Numbered from the stretch's first letter, positions 8,457 through 17,286 are shown. The stretch: DNA of 64,000 bases from Marinimicrobium koreense (GCF_003762925.1 NZ_RJUK01000001.1:558001-622000); one strand, 5' to 3'. Notes: generated from the letters alone by a model not told the origin. Program-made: numbers and translations.

Positions 8457-9848
8457 TTGAGTCATCAACCAAAAAGTCGCGTCCTGGACAAAGGCCTGTG
8501 GGGCATGAGTGCTCCCATGCTGGTGGATCAGGCGGTGACCTTTACTATCCCGCTCACCGACATGTTCTTTCTGAGCCGGATCTCCGACAGCGCGGCGGCC
8601 GCCGTGGGCGCCGTATCGCCCCTGGTATTCGCCGGCAACACCCTGCTCATGGTGACCGCCTTTGCCGGCTCCAGCATCGCCAGCCAGCGCATCGGGGCCA
8701 ACAAATACGACACCGCCAACGCCACCATCATGGCCTACGTGTTTCTGATCATGGGCCTGGCCGTGCTCACCGCACTGGCCATCAACACCGGCGGCGCCTA
8801 CGTCGCCGGTTGGATGCCGCTGTCGGAGACGGTGGAAACCCACGCGGTGACCTACCTGGGCATCATCGGCTGGATGGTGGCCATCTGGGGCCTGCGGGCG
8901 TCTTACCAGACGATCCTCAATGTCTACGGCGAACCGAAGTGGAACACCATCAGTAACTTTGTCTTTTTCGGGGCGAATATCCTGGGAAACAGCATCGTTG
9001 TATTCGGGTTGTTTGGCGTGCCCAAGATGGGCGTGGACGGCGTGGCCATGGCCAGCGTGGCGGCGATTTTCTGCAGCTTTGTGTTCACTTTCAGTATTGT
9101 GCATTTCAAGCTCGGTTTGCGGCTGCCGTTGAGGCAGGGGGTTCGGGAGTTTCGTTCTCTGATCAAGCCGGTGCTGCGGATTGCCGCCCCAGCGAGCCTG
9201 GAACCGGTGTCGTTCAACATGTACATGATTGTGTTGAACTGGATTGTCGCCGGCGTCGGAGATCTGGCGTTGAAGGTAAAGGTCTATGCCTTCAATACGT
9301 TTCTGTTCTGCCTGATGATTTCCGTCGCGCTGGGTATGGCGACGGAGGTGATCATTGCTCAGCGGGTAGGGCGCAATGAGTTTGCGGAGGCGGATCGGCA
9401 GATGCGTCACAGTGTGAAGGTGGCCATCTGGGGTACGGGGTTACTGGCGCTGCTATGGGTGGCGTTAAACCAGCAGATGCTGGGGATTTATACCGATGAT
9501 CCGGCAATTCTGGCATTCGGGTTTTGGGTGTTTGTATTGGCGTTTGTGGCGGAGCCCGCGCGTACGGTGAACATTGTGATGGGCTCGGCGTTGCGCTCGA
9601 CGGGGGATGCGGCGTTTATCTCTTATTCGACGATTGCGGTGATCTGGTTGTTCTCGGTACCCTTGGCTTATGTGCTGACTATTACGTTGGGCTGGGGTAT
9701 TTACGGGGTGATGTCGGCCGCGTTGGCGGATGAGTCGGTGCGGGCGGCGATCAAGTGGTGGCGTTGGCGTAAGGAGCATTGGAAGGAATATGGCGTCGCG
9801 GCCCGTGAAGCCCGAGAGGCCAAACGCCGAAACTTAATGAATCAGTAA
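8457..9848 (+). CDS. MATE-family multidrug or metabolite exporter
   Basis: 463 residues, about twelve membrane segments in two homologous halves, the usual MATE size. The N-terminus reads MSAPMLVDQAVTFTIPLTD, like the conserved first helix of MatE domains, and GVDGVAMASVAAIF matches the end of the first bundle. The start is TTG at 8457, supported by a GAGG ribosome site eight bases upstream; the next Met is 16 residues in and would cut into helix 1. MATE proteins exchange organic cations or drugs for Na+ or H+ across the inner membrane. Substrate unknown. The gene is bracketed by two oppositely oriented family C hairpins. Confidence 0.92.
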   Translation: MSHQPKSRVLDKGLWGMSAPMLVDQAVTFTIPLTDMFFLSRISDSAAAAVGAVSPLVFAGNTLLMVTAFAGSSIASQRIGANKYDTANATIMAYVFLIMGLAVLTALAINTGGAYVAGWMPLSETVETHAVTYLGIIGWMVAIWGLRASYQTILNVYGEPKWNTISNFVFFGANILGNSIVVFGLFGVPKMGVDGVAMASVAAIFCSFVFTFSIVHFKLGLRLPLRQGVREFRSLIKPVLRIAAPASLEPVSFNMYMIVLNWIVAGVGDLALKVKVYAFNTFLFCLMISVALGMATEVIIAQRVGRNEFAEADRQMRHSVKVAIWGTGLLALLWVALNQQMLGIYTDDPAILAFGFWVFVLAFVAEPARTVNIVMGSALRSTGDAAFISYSTIAVIWLFSVPLAYVLTITLGWGIYGVMSAALADESVRAAIKWWRWRKEHWKEYGVAAREAREAKRRNLMNQ

Positions 9849-9890
9849 GGTCTATACTTTAGGTCAGGTTGAAGCTTCGAGTTGAGTCCG

Positions 9891-10000
9891 GGCCACCAAG
9901 GGGTCTATCGTTTGGAGACCCGCCGTGAATACTTCCATGTAGGCTTCTCGTCGGCATCCATGCCTCCGAGAGTCTCCAAACGATAGACCCCTTGGCGGCC
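9891..10000 (-). repeat. Family C long-hairpin element, copy 2 (inverted)
   Basis: 29-base arms (9891-9919 with 9972-10000) pair with one mismatch, A9895 opposite C9996. Read on the minus strand, the orientation of the core, this becomes a U-G wobble. The minus-strand core is GCCTACATGGAAGTATTCAC followed by GGCG, preceded by a hairpin with GGCA-TGGA-TGCC at its tip. The arms share nothing with copies 1 or 3 beyond the inner AGAC/GTCT. Confidence 0.82.
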
Positions 10001-10021
10001 CTCCGAACTATCGAATTCAGC

Positions 10022-10064
10022 CGTAGGGTGGAGCTGAGCGCAGCGTTATGGTTCGTCATCCACC
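10022..10064. repeat. Degenerate half copy of family A repeat
   Basis: CGTAGGGTGGA, then GAGCGCAGCG, then CATCCACC match the right half of the family A palindrome with several substitutions. It sits just after family C copy 2. Confidence 0.5.
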
Positions 10065-10146
10065 TTGAACAAATGTATTGCAGTTCTGATTACTGCGCTA
10101 TGAGAGTAGTGAACCGAGAAGGTTAACCCCAAAAAACGAGGTCTTT

Positions 10147-10404
10147 ATGCCCCAGGAAAAAGCCAGAAGTCTGATTACCCAGTTGCATGAGATGTACGGC
10201 AACGAGGAGCCCAGTGAGCAGCAGAAGCATTTGATGGAGCAGTTGGAGTTACACACCCATCCGAAGGGGGCGAAGGATCAGTACGGTGAGCCGGTGCCGT
10301 TGGATACTCTGGAACTATTGGTGGAGGAGATGGCGGCGGAGCATCCGCGTACGGCGGCGGTGATGCGGGAGATTCTGGAAACGCTCAAGAATATTGGTGT
10401 CTGA
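10147..10404 (+). CDS. DUF4404 family protein
   Basis: 85 residues, highly charged and probably helical, with no signal peptide or membrane segment. It matches DUF4404 small proteins of gammaproteobacteria: an N-terminal helix ARSLITQLHEMYG, a central segment and a C-terminal PRTAAVMREILETLKNIGV. Function unknown. The ATG lies just after an AACGAGG ribosome site. It stands alone between the MATE gene and a convergent small gene. Confidence 0.85.
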   Translation: MPQEKARSLITQLHEMYGNEEPSEQQKHLMEQLELHTHPKGAKDQYGEPVPLDTLELLVEEMAAEHPRTAAVMREILETLKNIGV

Positions 10405-10467
10405 GCCCGATTCGGCAGGTTGCGTGCAAGGCGCAATCTGCCGGTTATTGAGCGTATGCCCCGCGGA

Positions 10468-10698
10468 TCACACGGCCCAGGCGAGGGCGACGCCGGCGCG
10501 TTCGAGGTAGATGTACTCGGTTTTCTCTGTGGCCGGGTGGCAGGGGTGGCGGAAGTGGTGGTGGTCTTTGGTTGACCCCATGTACTCCCAGGCCTGGCCG
10601 GCGAATTCACAGATCGGATCGCCCTGATTCAGGCGGTCTTCCGCAAGTTGATCCCACATGGTTTCCCACTCGGGACTGGTCATACTCAGGTATTCCAT
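10468..10698 (-). CDS. Small hypothetical protein
   Basis: 76 residues from the ATG at 10698, which has a GGAG ribosome site eight bases upstream; a GTG at 10707 would add three residues. The sequence is acidic and aromatic-rich (MTSPEWETMWDQLAEDRL) with a central HHHFRHPCHP cluster that could bind metal. No signal peptide or membrane helix. I do not recognise the family. It converges on the DUF4404 gene and is divergent from cueR. Confidence 0.65.
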   Translation of the reverse strand: MEYLSMTSPEWETMWDQLAEDRLNQGDPICEFAGQAWEYMGSTKDHHHFRHPCHPATEKTEYIYLERAGVALAWAV

Positions 10699-10941
10699 GG
10701 CGGCCACTCCGGCTCGGTGTTTAATGTCTAATCTAGACTTTTCATTCTATTTGTCAAATATAATTTGTAAGTCTTTGATGTGGATAGCAAAAATGCCGTT
10801 TAAGTGTGCGCCTTGTCACACTGTTCTCGAGGAGGTTTCTGGCCGGTATTGATCAATAAGTAGTCAGGCGCCATTTTAAAGGTTATAGTTAGTGTAATCT
10901 TTGCCGGGCCAATTGACCGGCAGTGTTTAAGAGGAGGTTGG

Positions 10942-11346
10942 ATGAATATTGGTCAGGCGGCGGAGCGCAGCGGGTTGAACCCGAAGACGATCCGTTATTA
11001 CGAGAGCATCGGGTTGGTGTGTCCGCACCGGGCGGCCAATGGTTACCGGGATTACCGGCAGGCGGATGTGGAGCAGTTGCAGTTTTTGCAGCATGCCCGG
11101 GCGGTGGGATTTACATTGGATGAGTGCCGGGAGTTGCTGGATCTTTACCGGGACCCGCACCGGCGCAGTGCAGAGGTCAAGGCGCTGGTGTTGGAGCGGG
11201 TGGCGCAGGTGGATGAACAGCTGGCTCGCCTGGAGGCGATGCGGGATACCCTGGTGACCATGGCGGAGCACTGCGCCGGGGATGATAACGCGGAGTGTGC
11301 GATCATTGATTCTCTGGCCCAACCAATGCCCTTTAAGCTTGTTTAG
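10942..11346 (+). CDS. cueR: MerR-family copper-responsive regulator
   Basis: 134 residues. The N-terminal winged helix (MNIGQAAERSGLNPKTIRYYESIGL) is followed by a dimerisation coiled coil and a C-terminal metal loop, CAGDDNAECAII, whose two Cys are spaced as in CueR and bind Cu(I) linearly. CueR activates copper exporter genes by twisting long-spacer promoters. Unusually, no copA or cueO gene is adjacent, so its targets lie elsewhere. A family B palindrome follows the stop. Confidence 0.9.
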   Translation: MNIGQAAERSGLNPKTIRYYESIGLVCPHRAANGYRDYRQADVEQLQFLQHARAVGFTLDECRELLDLYRDPHRRSAEVKALVLERVAQVDEQLARLEAMRDTLVTMAEHCAGDDNAECAIIDSLAQPMPFKLV

Positions 11347-11390
11347 CGTCAGGACCGACTGAGTGGCAGCTGGTTCGGGACGATATATGC

Positions 11391-11473
11391 GTAGGTCGGA
11401 TTAGCGCAGCGTAATCCGACAAATTCGCTGAGTCGTGGTTGGTGTCGGATTACGCTTCGCTAATCCGACCTAC
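11391..11473. repeat. Family B palindromic repeat, full copy
   Basis: GTAGGTCGGATTAGCGCAGC and its near-complement ending TCGCTAATCCGACCTAC form a long inverted repeat with a central GTAATCCGAC...GTCGGATTAC pair. The right end overlaps the last codons and stop of gtrA (11460-11473). Confidence 0.85.
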
Positions 11474-11864
11474 TGGCAGCTGATCCGGGGCGATAGACCC
11501 AGAACTTATTGAGGATAAAAGAGACGACAGGCACGGATATGACTACGATGCTCAGGGTGATTCGATGGGGGAGCGACGTGCCGGTCTCTAGTGCCCAGAG
11601 AAGTATTTCGCTGGAGAGGAAAGTGGAGACCGAGGCGATCACAAAGCGTTGCAGGGTGGCGCGGGTGAGCGCTACCCGGAAGGTCAGCCAGCCATGGCCA
11701 TAGAAGGAGACGGCCATGGCGGTCACATAGCCCAACAAGTTGGCGGCGTACAGGTTGAGGCCCAGTCCCTCATGGCTGCCCAGGGCCATCAGGTAGTGGG
11801 TCAGGGTCGCGGCGACGCCGACGATGCCAAAGCAGACCAGTTGTCTAAGCAGTCTGATCGTCAT
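11460..11864 (-). CDS. GtrA-family membrane protein
   Basis: 134 residues with four membrane helices, the standard GtrA/DPMS layout; FVIASVSTFLSSEILLWALE and SFILNKFWVYR (the conserved end of helix 4) are diagnostic. GtrA-like proteins are proposed to move polyprenyl-linked sugars across the inner membrane. It overlaps by 20 bases the upstream glycosyltransferase gene, forming a gtrB-gtrA pair. The last codons and stop are contributed by a family B repeat, so the C-terminus may have been altered by repeat insertion. Confidence 0.9.
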   Translation of the reverse strand: MTIRLLRQLVCFGIVGVAATLTHYLMALGSHEGLGLNLYAANLLGYVTAMAVSFYGHGWLTFRVALTRATLQRFVIASVSTFLSSEILLWALETGTSLPHRITLSIVVISVPVVSFILNKFWVYRPGSAASRSD

Positions 11865-12798
11865 CGAAGCCCCACTTGGCCGCCACCAGATAGATCGGTC
11901 GGTTTTTCACTTCCTTGTAGATTCGGCCCACGTACTCCCCGAGCAGCCCCAGAAAGAACAGCTGGATCCCGCCCAGGAACAGAATGACCACCATGGTCGA
12001 GGCATAACCGGGTACATCCACCCCGGTGGTCAGGGTTTTGATGATGACCACCACCGCAAACACAAAGGCACAGAATGAAACGATCAGGCCCAGGTAGGTG
12101 CCCACCCGGATGGGAAAGGTGCTGAATGAGGTGATACCGCTCAGGGCAAAATTCCACAGGCGCCAGTAGTTGAATTTGCTTTCTCCCTGGGCGCGCTCCT
12201 GCCGGTCGAACTCGATGACCGTGTGCCGGAAGCCGGGCCAGCAGAACAGGCCCTTCATGAACCGGTCTTTTTCTGGCAGTAGCTTGATGGCATCCACCGC
12301 CTTGCGATCCATCAGACGGAAGTCCCCGACGTTTTCGGGAATATGGATTTCGCTCATTTTGTTGAACAGGCGATAGAACCACTGGGCGGTCTTGCGTTTC
12401 ATCAGGCTGTCGGCCTTACGGGAGGCGCGTTTGGCGTAGACCACCTCGTATTTGCCGGTGAGCCATTGATCCACCATCTGGCCGATCAGCTCCGGCGGGT
12501 CCTGCAGGTCGGCGTCGATCGGCAGGACGGCGTCGCCGCGGGCAAAGTCCAATGCGGCGGTCATGGCCGCTTCCTTGCCGAAATTCCGGGTCAGGGCGAG
12601 CACTTTGATTCGGGGGTTGCGGTCGGCGTGATTACGTAACTGCTGGAGGGTATCGTCGGCGGAGCCGTCGTCCACACAGATGATCTCATAATCAACCGGA
12701 ACGTCTTCCAGTGCCTGCTCGAGCGTCTGAAAAAAGTGATCAATCCCGCCCGACTCGTTGTACATGGGCGTGAGTATCGACAGTAGTGGATGGTTCAT
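11845..12798 (-). CDS. GT2 polyprenyl-phosphate glycosyltransferase, GtrB/DPM1 type
   Basis: 317 residues from the ATG at 12798. The N-terminal GT-A domain carries MYNES, the nucleotide-binding CVDDGSADDT, and the metal-binding PIDADLQDPPE, all typical of GtrB/ArnC-like enzymes. Two C-terminal membrane helices (around FCAFVFAVVVIIKTL and VVILFLGGIQLFFLGLLGEY) anchor it to the inner membrane. The expected reaction is transfer of a sugar from a nucleotide donor to undecaprenyl phosphate. With GtrA it could supply lipid-linked sugar for surface glycan modification; no third, serotype-specific gene is adjacent. Confidence 0.92.
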   Translation of the reverse strand: MNHPLLSILTPMYNESGGIDHFFQTLEQALEDVPVDYEIICVDDGSADDTLQQLRNHADRNPRIKVLALTRNFGKEAAMTAALDFARGDAVLPIDADLQDPPELIGQMVDQWLTGKYEVVYAKRASRKADSLMKRKTAQWFYRLFNKMSEIHIPENVGDFRLMDRKAVDAIKLLPEKDRFMKGLFCWPGFRHTVIEFDRQERAQGESKFNYWRLWNFALSGITSFSTFPIRVGTYLGLIVSFCAFVFAVVVIIKTLTTGVDVPGYASTMVVILFLGGIQLFFLGLLGEYVGRIYKEVKNRPIYLVAAKWGFDDDQTA

Positions 12799-13102
12799 GC
12801 CGGTTGCTCCGGGTTGAGTCAGAGCCATGGGGCTCTGTTGTTATTGGTGTCTCTGTCCATGGTGCCAGACATCGGCAGAGGCATTGTCCACGGTTTTAGC
12901 GGTTTTTTACAGGGGCAGGGCGTCAGTTTGTGGCCTCTATCGCGATTTCCGCCAACCGGGGAGCCCGCCGGAGCACTGGCGGTGGTGCGGCCTTGTGCGT
13001 TAGAATGCGCGCCCTGATTGGGGCGATCCCCCACCTGAATTCACTCTGTTTCCGGCCGCTTTATCCCGCTCGGCCGGTGACGCGACAACCGGTTTGGAAC
13101 TT
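12799..13102. other. Divergent spacer between gtrB and prfB
   Basis: The 304 bases hold no gene. A small hairpin, CAGAGCC-ATGG-GGCTCTG (12820-12837), lies in the gtrB leader. A TAGAAT at 13001-13006 could be a -10 box for prfB, but no matching -35 box is present. Confidence 0.5.
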
Positions 13103-14198
13103 ATGGAAATCAATCCGCTGCTGAATCAATTGAAAGACCTGACTGAGCGAACTGATGTGCTCAGGAGGTATCTTTGACTACGCTCACAAGAAAGAGCGTC
13201 TGACGGAAGTTGAACTGGAGCTGGGTCAGCCCGATGTCTGGGAAGATCCGGACCGCGCCCAGGCGCTGGGTAAAGAGCGCTCCTCACTGGAGCTGGTGGT
13301 AAAGACCATTGAGGATCTGGACACCGGTGTGGCGGACTGCCGCGAGCTGCTGGATATGGCGGTTGAGGAAGATGACGCCGACAGCATCAATGATGTGGCG
13401 GCCGAAATTGAGCGCCTGGATGGCCAGTTGGAGTCCCTGGAATTCCGCCGGATGTTTTCCGGCGAGGTGGATGAAAACAACGCCTACCTCGATATTCAGT
13501 CCGGCTCTGGCGGCACCGAGGCCCAGGACTGGGCTGAAATGGTCCTGCGTATGTACCTGCGCTGGGGCGAACACAAAGGATTCAAGACCACCCTGGAAGA
13601 AGCGTCCGCTGGTGAAGTGGCGGGCATCAAAAGCGCCACCATCCGTTTTGAAGGCGAATATGCCTTCGGCTGGCTGCGCACGGAAACGGGCGTACATCGG
13701 CTGGTCCGCAAGTCGCCCTTTGATTCGGGCAATCGTCGTCACACCTCGTTCTGCTCGGTGTTCGTCTCCCCGGAGATCGACGAAAATATCGAAATCGATA
13801 TCAACCCGGGTGACCTGCGTACCGACACCTACCGGGCCAGCGGCGCCGGTGGTCAGCACGTGAACAAAACCGACTCGGCGGTGCGGATTACCCATGAGCC
13901 CACCGGTATCGTGGTGAGCTGTCAGAGTGAACGCTCCCAGCACCAGAACCGCGACCGGGCCATGAAAATGCTGCGCGCGAAGATGTACGAGCAGGAAATG
14001 CTCAAGCGCAATGCCGAAAAGCAGGCCATGGAAGACAACAAGGCTGACATCGGCTGGGGCAGTCAGATCCGCTCCTACGTGCTGGACGACCAGCGCATCA
14101 AGGATCTGCGCACCAGCGTTCAGACCAGTAACTGCCAGGCGGTGCTGGACGGCGCCCTGGACCAGTTTATTGTCGCCAGTCTGAAAGCGGGCCTGTAA
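13103..14198 (+). CDS. prfB: Peptide chain release factor 2, programmed +1 frameshift
   Basis: Translation starts at ATG 13103 and meets an in-frame UGA at 13175-13177, codon 25. The site reads AGGAGG-TAT-CTT-TGA-C: an internal Shine-Dalgarno three bases before the slippery CUU-UGA-C, the classical RF2 autoregulatory frameshift. After the +1 shift reading resumes at GAC 13176, giving about 364 residues. The SPF tripeptide that recognises UGA/UAA is in [12 protein letters not shown], and the peptidyl-hydrolysis motif GGQ is at residues 249-251. Low RF2 allows frameshifting and restores synthesis. The gene precedes lysS by 39 bases, the conserved prfB-lysS order. Confidence 0.98.
13163..13178 (+). 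promoter_or_regulatory. RF2 +1 recoding signal
   Basis: AGGAGGTATCTTTGAC contains the internal Shine-Dalgarno (13163-13168), the slippery CTT (13172-13174) and the UGA stop with a following C (13175-13178), the weakest stop context. The spacing equals that of the well-studied E. coli site. Confidence 0.97.
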
Positions 14199-14237
14199 TC
14201 AGGCCCTGTTCATTCACTCCCCAACATCAGAGATGCC

Positions 14238-15722
14238 ATGAGCAAGCCCAACGCCCCCCAGGATGAGAACAACCTTATTGCCGAGCGTCGCTCCAAGCTG
14301 GCGGCCATTCGAGAGAAGGGCAACCCTTTCCCGAATGACTTCCGTCGCGACAATACCTGCGCCGAACTGCAGGCGGCACACCAGGACAAATCCAAAGAGG
14401 ACCTGGAAGGCGCCGGCCTCACCGCCAGCGTGGCGGGGCGGATCATGGCCAAGCGGGGCCCCTTCATGGTGCTACAGGATGCCTCCGGCACGGTTCAGCT
14501 CTATGCCGACAAGGACACCCAGAAGGCCATCAAAGAACAGTGGGGCCAGTGGGATATCGGCGATATCGTCGGCGCCAGCGGCACCCTGCACCGCTCGGGC
14601 CGGGGCGACCTGTACGTCAACATGGAGCAGTATCAACTGCTGACCAAGTCCCTGCGCCCGCTGCCGGAAAAATACCACGGTCTGCACGATCAGGAGCAGC
14701 GCTACCGTCAGCGCTATGTGGACCTGATCGTCAATCCGGAAGTGCGCGATACCTTCCGCCTGCGCTCCCGGTGCATCAGCTATATCCGTAATTACCTTGA
14801 CGGCAACGGCTTCATGGAGGTGGAAACCCCGATGCTGCAGGTCATTCCCGGTGGCGCTACTGCCCGACCGTTCATCACTCATCACAATGCGCTGGACATC
14901 GACATGTACCTGCGCATTGCGCCGGAGCTGTATCTGAAGCGTCTGGTCGTCGGTGGTTTTGAGCGGGTGTATGAGATCAATCGCAACTTCCGTAACGAAG
15001 GCTTGTCGACCCGTCACAACCCCGAGTTCACCATGTTGGAGTTCTATCAGGCCTACGCCGACTTCAACGACCTGATGGACCTGACCGAAGATATGCTGCG
15101 CGGGCTGTGCGAAACCGTGATGGGTTCTACAGTGGTCCCGTACCAGGACAGCGAATACGACTTCGGCAAACCCTTCCGCCGGATCAGCGTGTTCGACAGT
15201 ATTCTGGAAAACAACCCGGATATTACCGCCGAGCAGATCAGTACCCTCGACGGCGCCCGCGCCGTGGCGGAAGGCCTGAAAATTCCGCTGAAGGACTCTT
15301 GGGGTCTGGGCAAAGTGCAGATCGAAATTTTCGAGGCCACGGTCGAAGAGAAGCTGGATCAGCCGACCTTCATCACCGAATACCCCACGGAAGTGTCACC
15401 CCTGGCGCGGCGAATGGATGCCAAGCCCGAGGTGACCGAGCGGTTTGAGTTCTTCGTGGGTGGCCGCGAGCTGGCCAACGGTTTCTCGGAGCTTAACGAC
15501 GCCGAAGATCAGGCCGAACGCTTCAAGGAGCAGGTGCGGGAAAAAGACGCCGGTGACGATGAGGCCATGCACTACGACGCGGACTATGTACGCGCCCTGG
15601 AATACGGCCTGCCGCCGACCGCGGGGCAGGGCATAGGCATCGACCGTCTGGTCATGCTGTTCGCCAACGCCGCCTCCATCCGCGACGTGCTGTTGTTCCC
15701 CCATATGCGCCCAGAACACTAA
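14238..15722 (+). CDS. lysS: Lysyl-tRNA synthetase, class II
   Basis: 494 residues, the normal length. An N-terminal OB-fold anticodon-binding domain (about 60-145) precedes the class II catalytic core. Motif 2 is in [20 protein letters not shown] and motif 3 is [13 protein letters not shown] near the C-terminus. It charges tRNA-Lys in the cytoplasm. Probably cotranscribed with prfB. No lysine-related regulatory element is visible in the 39-base gap. Confidence 0.97.
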   Translation: MSKPNAPQDENNLIAERRSKLAAIREKGNPFPNDFRRDNTCAELQAAHQDKSKEDLEGAGLTASVAGRIMAKRGPFMVLQDASGTVQLYADKDTQKAIKEQWGQWDIGDIVGASGTLHRSGRGDLYVNMEQYQLLTKSLRPLPEKYHGLHDQEQRYRQRYVDLIVNPEVRDTFRLRSRCISYIRNYLDGNGFMEVETPMLQVIPGGATARPFITHHNALDIDMYLRIAPELYLKRLVVGGFERVYEINRNFRNEGLSTRHNPEFTMLEFYQAYADFNDLMDLTEDMLRGLCETVMGSTVVPYQDSEYDFGKPFRRISVFDSILENNPDITAEQISTLDGARAVAEGLKIPLKDSWGLGKVQIEIFEATVEEKLDQPTFITEYPTEVSPLARRMDAKPEVTERFEFFVGGRELANGFSELNDAEDQAERFKEQVREKDAGDDEAMHYDADYVRALEYGLPPTAGQGIGIDRLVMLFANAASIRDVLLFPHMRPEH

Positions 15723-15750
15723 ACCCAGCGCAATGGCACTACGATACTCT

Positions 15751-15790
15751 GCGTAGGGCGGGTAAGCGCAAAGCGCGCACCCGCCGTTAC
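15751..15790. repeat. Family A half repeat
   Basis: GCGTAGGGCGGGTAAGCGCA with CGCACCCGCCGTTAC forms one palindromic half of the family A repeat, with GGGTGCG ends in place of GGATGCG. Confidence 0.65.
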
Positions 15791-15843
15791 CAAAGCACGA
15801 AGCGCCGCGCCCAAAGCATTCGAACCATCACGAGACTTCACCC

Positions 15844-16692
15844 ATGAACGTCATCGATATCACTCTCGACAACGCCCAACAGTACGTCATCGACGAATCT
15901 TTCAAGCGTCCCGTGCTGGTGGACTTCTGGGCCGACTGGTGCGGCCCCTGCAAAACCCTGATGCCCCTGCTGGAAAAGCTCGCTGACGAATACAGCGGCG
16001 AGTTCCTGCTGGCCCGGATCAACGCCGACGAGCAGCAGATGCTGGCGTCGCAGTTTCAGGTTCGCAGCCTGCCCACGGTGATGTTGATCAAAGACGGCCA
16101 GCCTCTGGATGGGTTCACTGGCGCCCAGTCGGAGGTGCAGGTGCGGCAAATGCTGGAGCAGCACCTGCCCAAGGCGTGGGAGCGGGACCTTCAGCAGGCT
16201 CAGGCGATGCTGGAGGCCGGGCAGTACGGTGAGGCGTTGCCGGTGCTACAGCGGGTGTATGAAGAGTCTGGCCGAAACCCACAGATCGCCTGCATGGTGG
16301 CTCACGCCCAAGTGGAGCTGAATCGGCTCGAAGAGGCGGAAACGACCCTGTCCAACGTAAAACTGGCGGATCAGGATACCCTCTACGAGCAGGTGAAAGC
16401 CAAAATCGAATTGAAAAAGCAGGCCGCCAAAACCCCGGAAATCGAGTCCCTGGAGCAGGCCCTCGAGGCCGATCCGGACAATCTGGAAACGCGCTACAAG
16501 CTGGCGGTTCAGTACAATCAGGAAGGCTATCAGAAGCCGGCGCTGGAGCTGTTGATCGAGGTGCTGCGCAAGGATCTGGGCTACGCCGACGGCGCGGCCC
16601 GGAAAACCCTGACGGATATTATCGCGGCGTTGGGGAAGGGCGATCCGTTGGCGATCGAGTATCAGCGGAAGTTGTTTACGTTGCTGTACTAA
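15844..16692 (+). CDS. cnoX: Chaperedoxin CnoX (YbbN): thioredoxin plus TPR
   Basis: 282 residues. The N-terminal thioredoxin fold has an intact WCGPC active site (Cys33, Cys36) and the cis-Pro in RSLPTVML. The C-terminal 160 residues are TPR-like helices, as in CnoX, which protects substrates from oxidation and passes them to chaperones. E. coli CnoX has lost the first active-site Cys; this one keeps both, so it could also act as a thiol reductase. An ACTTCACCC leader with no strong ribosome site precedes the ATG. Transcribed alone; a terminator follows at 16941. Confidence 0.93.
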   Translation: MNVIDITLDNAQQYVIDESFKRPVLVDFWADWCGPCKTLMPLLEKLADEYSGEFLLARINADEQQMLASQFQVRSLPTVMLIKDGQPLDGFTGAQSEVQVRQMLEQHLPKAWERDLQQAQAMLEAGQYGEALPVLQRVYEESGRNPQIACMVAHAQVELNRLEEAETTLSNVKLADQDTLYEQVKAKIELKKQAAKTPEIESLEQALEADPDNLETRYKLAVQYNQEGYQKPALELLIEVLRKDLGYADGAARKTLTDIIAALGKGDPLAIEYQRKLFTLLY

Positions 16693-16698
16693 ATTGGT

Positions 16699-16734
16699 GT
16701 GTCGGATTACGCACCTTGTCCTAATCCGACCTAC
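16699..16734. repeat. Family B half repeat
   Basis: GTGTCGGATTACG and CTAATCCGACCTACG are complementary around a short loop, just downstream of cnoX. Confidence 0.7.
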
Positions 16735-16811
16735 GAACCGTAGCCTTTGATCGGCCCTCTCTGTGCGTCAATGTTGCTAGTTCCCGGAACGAGATGCAGC
16801 CACCGCGGAGG

Positions 16812-16907
16812 CTGGGTATCCCCTTGTGAGACCGTCGCCTGCCTGGATGGCAGGCGATCGAGCCTACATGGACGTATTTACGGCGTGTCTCACAAGGGGA
16901 TACCCAG
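16812..16907 (+). repeat. Family C long-hairpin element, copy 3
   Basis: A perfect 21-bp inverted repeat (16812-16832 with 16887-16907) encloses a 54-base loop. The loop has a perfect 9-bp hairpin TCGCCTGCC-TGGAT-GGCAGGCGA and then the core GCCTACATGGACGTATTTAC followed by GGCG. Apart from the AGAC/GTCT base the arms are unrelated to copies 1 and 2. Confidence 0.85.
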
Positions 16908-16940
16908 GCGGAGCACTCTGTTCAGACTCCCACGCCAAAA

Positions 16941-16980
16941 AGAAACCCCCAGTCCGGTAAGGGCTGGGGGTTTCTTTGTT
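16941..16980 (+). terminator. Rho-independent terminator downstream of cnoX
   Basis: A perfect 12-bp stem, AGAAACCCCCAG with CTGGGGGTTTCT, encloses an 11-base loop and is followed by TTGTT. The arms are near-symmetric, so it could also act on the minus strand. Confidence 0.85.
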
Positions 16981-17128
16981 AGCGCCTGACGTGCCGATCG
17001 TCGTTACTACTCACTGGCGCTCTTCTCAAACATCCCTTTTCAGTTCTTTTTTGACCGAAAAAATGCCGATTTTTCAGGCACCCGGGGCGATGTCGCTCGC
17101 CCTCAAGGTGAATCCACTATAGAATAAA

Positions 17129-17143
17129 TTGACAGCGCTGTCA
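17129..17143. promoter_or_regulatory. LacI-family operator at the repressor gene
   Basis: TTGACAGCGCTGTCA is a perfect CG-centred palindrome, the shape bound by LacI-family dimers. TATAGAAT at 17118-17125 just upstream could be the -10 box, which would put the operator over the transcription start. Identical 14-mers occur ahead of glk and ahead of a candidate small RNA. Confidence 0.8.
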
Positions 17144-17286
17144 CCCCGTTTGGACAAATTTCTTGCTTGGCGTCGGCGGTGGCCCGGAAGACCGGGAAAA
17201 ATGCGACTCAGGCGCGGCGGGGCACTTGTCAACGGGGCGTCTTTTCAGGATAGTGCGCCTTCCAGCTACTTTCGACGGAGCTCTCT

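Larger units (their letters stand above)
16693..17286. other. Non-coding spacer before the LacI-family gene
   Basis: The 594 bases hold, in order, a family B half repeat, family C copy 3, a rho-independent terminator and the operator/promoter region of the LacI-family gene. No gene is seen. Confidence 0.75.

Noticed and set aside
9465-9779. Arg/His-rich minus-strand open frame within the MATE gene
   Set aside because: Composition is that of a reverse-frame shadow and the MATE membrane helices on the other strand are clear.
11460-12798. gtrA/gtrB as a sign of a serotype-converting prophage
   Set aside because: No integrase, attachment site or phage gene is nearby, and GtrA/GtrB pairs are common chromosomal genes.
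13155-14198. prfB starting downstream of the frameshift
   Set aside because: The upstream 24 codons are in place with start codon, internal Shine-Dalgarno and CTT-TGA-C, so the longer frameshifted product is the real one.
16812-16907. Family C hairpins as simple rho-independent terminators
   Set aside because: No T-run follows any copy, a separate good terminator lies just after copy 3, and the loop core is conserved, which terminators do not need.
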